Shown here in pieces: positions 29,330 to 30,166 of a DNA stretch of 30,166 nucleotides. How positions within the stretch are numbered: position 1 is the first letter of the stretch; every line of letters begins with the position of its first letter. Source of the stretch: a virus; the IMG/VR virus record IMGVR_UViG_3300011271_000015, positions 1-30,166 of that record; one strand, 5' to 3'. The notes under the pieces were generated by a model. The model was not told the origin of the DNA. It saw only the letters and a program-made list of their open reading frames with translations, and did no database searches. The translations under genes were made by a program, and so were the position numbers.

Positions 29330-29426
29330 ATGAGTGACGGCGGCAGCGACACGGGTTCGTGAGGCCGTCAACCTCGCCCATGCCGTGGGAGCTTGACGAA
29401 GCTCCTGCCGCCGCCGCCGATCAGCC
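29330..29426 (+). repeat. Structured repeat unit 1
   Basis: It begins ATGAGTGACGGCGGCAG and ends CTGCCGCC...CGATCAGCC. The arms GGCGGCAG and CTGCCGCC pair. Inside lie four consecutive small stems: CACG-GGTT-CGTG, GAGG...CCTC, CCCA...TGGG and AGCTT-GACG-AAGCT. The first bases can also be read as a 10-codon frame MSDGGSDTGS ending in TGA. The unit is 97 bases. Confidence 0.6.
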
Positions 29427-29464
29427 GGTGCAAGATTTCCACGTCGAGCACATGGCCGAATGGA

Positions 29465-29540
29465 ATGAGTGACGGCGGCAGACTGTTGGTTCGGTGACCA
29501 ATGTCCGCGGACTCCGCAAGGCTGCCGCCGTCGATCAGCC
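29465..29540 (+). repeat. Structured repeat unit 2
   Basis: The first 17 bases are the same as in unit 1, and it ends CTGCCGCCGTCGATCAGCC. Arms GACGGCGGCAG and CTGCCGCCGTC pair over 11 bases. Inside are TTGGT...ACCAA and GCGG-ACT-CCGC stems. The reading frame from its ATG is MSDGGRLLVR then TGA. The unit is 76 bases. Confidence 0.62.
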
Positions 29541-29575
29541 TTTGAGCGGGTTAACTCTCCATAGGCTGAACCAGA

Positions 29576-29639
29576 ATGAGTGACGGCGGCAAAGTCGTTG
29601 CGGTTGTCCGGTAACGGAAGTCGCCGCCGTCGATCAGCC
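29576..29639 (+). repeat. Structured repeat unit 3
   Basis: It begins ATGAGTGACGGCGGC and ends GCCGCCGTCGATCAGCC. Arms GACGGCGGC and GCCGCCGTC pair over 9 bases. The inside has a TCCG-GTAA-CGGA hairpin with a GNRA-type loop. The frame from its ATG is MSDGGKVVAVVR then TAA. The unit is 64 bases. Units 1 to 3 keep their ends and change their interiors and lengths. Confidence 0.62.
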
Positions 29640-29722
29640 GACGGGAGATCGGCCGAACAGGTTGTGATAGGTTGTGGCGTTAATAAAAATAGTCTTGACA
29701 GTTGTATAGAGGTAACAGAATC

Positions 29723-30061
29723 ATGACAAAGGCCACTCGAAAACCGCAGATAAGGCATGGAACGGTCAAACGTTTGGCCGGGGGAAGCGTAGTCATGGAT
29801 TTTATTGAGGAGATTGTTGACGAAGGTGCGCCTGAATTCGCCGTCACCGGGATTGCCAGCATAGAACGCATCAGCGCAGGCCAAGTTCGATTGACAAAGT
29901 ACAGCCGGCGCCGGGATGGCAACGTCGTCGTCTTTCACGAGGTGTGGGATTTCGAGACGCTCAAGCGCTCGCAGAACATGTACACGAAAGCTCTGGCCGA
30001 TATCGACCGCGTGTGGCGCAGTGATGGCCCCGAGGATGGACGGCGGCGGGAGGCGCACTGA
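29723..30061 (+). CDS. Small protein of unknown function, plus strand
   Basis: This 112-residue protein is counted from ATG 29723 (MTKATRKPQIRHGTVKRLAG), with GAGGT about 9 bases upstream. An earlier in-frame ATG at 29702 overlaps the ribosome-site region and is less likely. It is basic at the start, then has strand/helix alternation (VMDFIEEIVDEGAPEFAVTG, RISAGQVRLTKYSRRRDGNV, VVFHEVWDFETLKRSQNMYT). It is not recognised. It may be an early gene of a new operon. A TTGACA box stands 23 bases before the ATG, without a clear -10. It is convergent with the gene at 30064. Confidence 0.58.
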   Translation: MTKATRKPQIRHGTVKRLAGGSVVMDFIEEIVDEGAPEFAVTGIASIERISAGQVRLTKYSRRRDGNVVVFHEVWDFETLKRSQNMYTKALADIDRVWRSDGPEDGRRREAH

Positions 30062-30063
30062 GG

Positions 30064-30166
30064 TCATTCCGCGGCCTCCCGATCGCGCGCGTGAATGCGC
30101 ATCAGAAACTCTGCCGTCACGCCTTCAAGTCTGCGCCCAGCGGCCGCTTCGATGATCTTCGGCCAA
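30064..30166 (-). CDS. C-terminal end of a minus-strand gene (cut by window edge)
   Basis: The frame is open from the window edge to a TGA at 30064-30066. The last ~34 residues read PKIIEAAAGRRLEGVTAEFL and MRIHARDREAAE, a regular amphipathic helical pattern with normal codon use. The stop lies 2 bases from the end of the plus-strand gene, so the two are convergent. The function cannot be told from this fragment. Confidence 0.45.
   Translation of the reverse strand, partial: WPKIIEAAAGRRLEGVTAEFLMRIHARDREAAE

Larger units (their letters stand above)
29184..29722. other. Intergenic region between divergent genes, rich in structured repeats
   Basis: This 539-base gap holds three repeat units (listed separately), a CGGCAT...ATGCCG inverted repeat (29301-29324), two GGTTGT direct repeats spaced 10 bases (29660 and 29670), an A/T-rich stretch (29681-29690) and a TTGACA box (29695-29700). 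I find no believable gene. The AT-rich part with repeats next to HTH and DNA-metabolism genes would suit a replication origin or a control region. A plus-strand frame is visible only in short bits. Confidence 0.55.

Noticed and set aside
29330-29639. CRISPR array
   Set aside because: Only three units of unequal length. The conserved parts are paired ends that enclose variable structured interiors, and there are no uniform spacers or cas genes.
29330-29639. Cluster of tRNA genes
   Set aside because: The stems and loops do not match tRNA lengths, and no T-loop (GGTTCRA) or anticodon arm could be placed consistently.
29695-29722. Firm sigma-70 promoter for the gene at 29723
   Set aside because: TTGACA is good, but no -10 box occurs at 16-18 bases before the ATG, so it is noted only as a -35-like box.
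29147-30067. 306-residue minus-strand frame across the repeat region
   Set aside because: It runs through the structured repeats and opposite the plus-strand gene. Repeat-derived serine/arginine-rich sequence with no recognisable domain.

Overview
The window holds most of the virion, packaging and replication genes of a tailed phage or prophage with a short-tailed (podovirus, T7-like) body plan. The protein styles are those seen in phages and prophages of Rhizobiales/Bradyrhizobium-type Alphaproteobacteria, and the DNA is GC-rich. This host assignment is an inference from family resemblance. There is no chromosomal gene, integrase, RNA polymerase, DNA polymerase, lysis gene or tRNA here, so free phage and prophage cannot be told apart.

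Region 1 (1-23124, all on the minus strand, so it is read from high to low coordinates) is one long packaging and virion block. In transcription order it contains a small-terminase candidate, two small proteins, the large terminase, a zinc-ribbon protein, two small conserved phage proteins, the portal, a Bbp19-like protein, the scaffold, small Cys-rich and basic proteins, the major capsid protein and eight to ten small virion-associated genes. It continues with two zinc-binding proteins, a secreted protein, a repeat protein, tail tubular proteins A and B, and three internal/ejection proteins, the last cut by the window edge. Neighbours repeatedly overlap as ATGA, GTGA or TGATG, which implies translational coupling.

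Region 2 (23125-24722) is the regulatory centre. A 301-base gap upstream of the terminase genes holds inverted repeats and a G-quadruplex-type tract. A small minus-strand gene follows, then a divergent operon of four tiny plus-strand genes that includes a helix-turn-helix protein and closes at a palindromic terminator.

Region 3 (24723-29183, mostly minus strand) carries regulators and DNA metabolism genes: HTH proteins, a RusA-like resolvase, a Dam-type adenine methyltransferase with an N-terminal HTH, a PD-(D/E)XK-like protein and a replication-protein-like domain. Region 4 (29184-29722) is non-coding and contains three tandem structured repeats. A small plus-strand gene and the tail of a minus-strand gene finish the window.

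The strongest unexplained signals are the three structured repeats at 29330-29639, an 11-base element (GGTGCGTTGCC on the minus strand) found five times at gene junctions in one orientation, GTTGC-N6-GCAAC operator-like sites beside two of these, and tail tubular proteins enlarged by carbohydrate-binding-like repeats.
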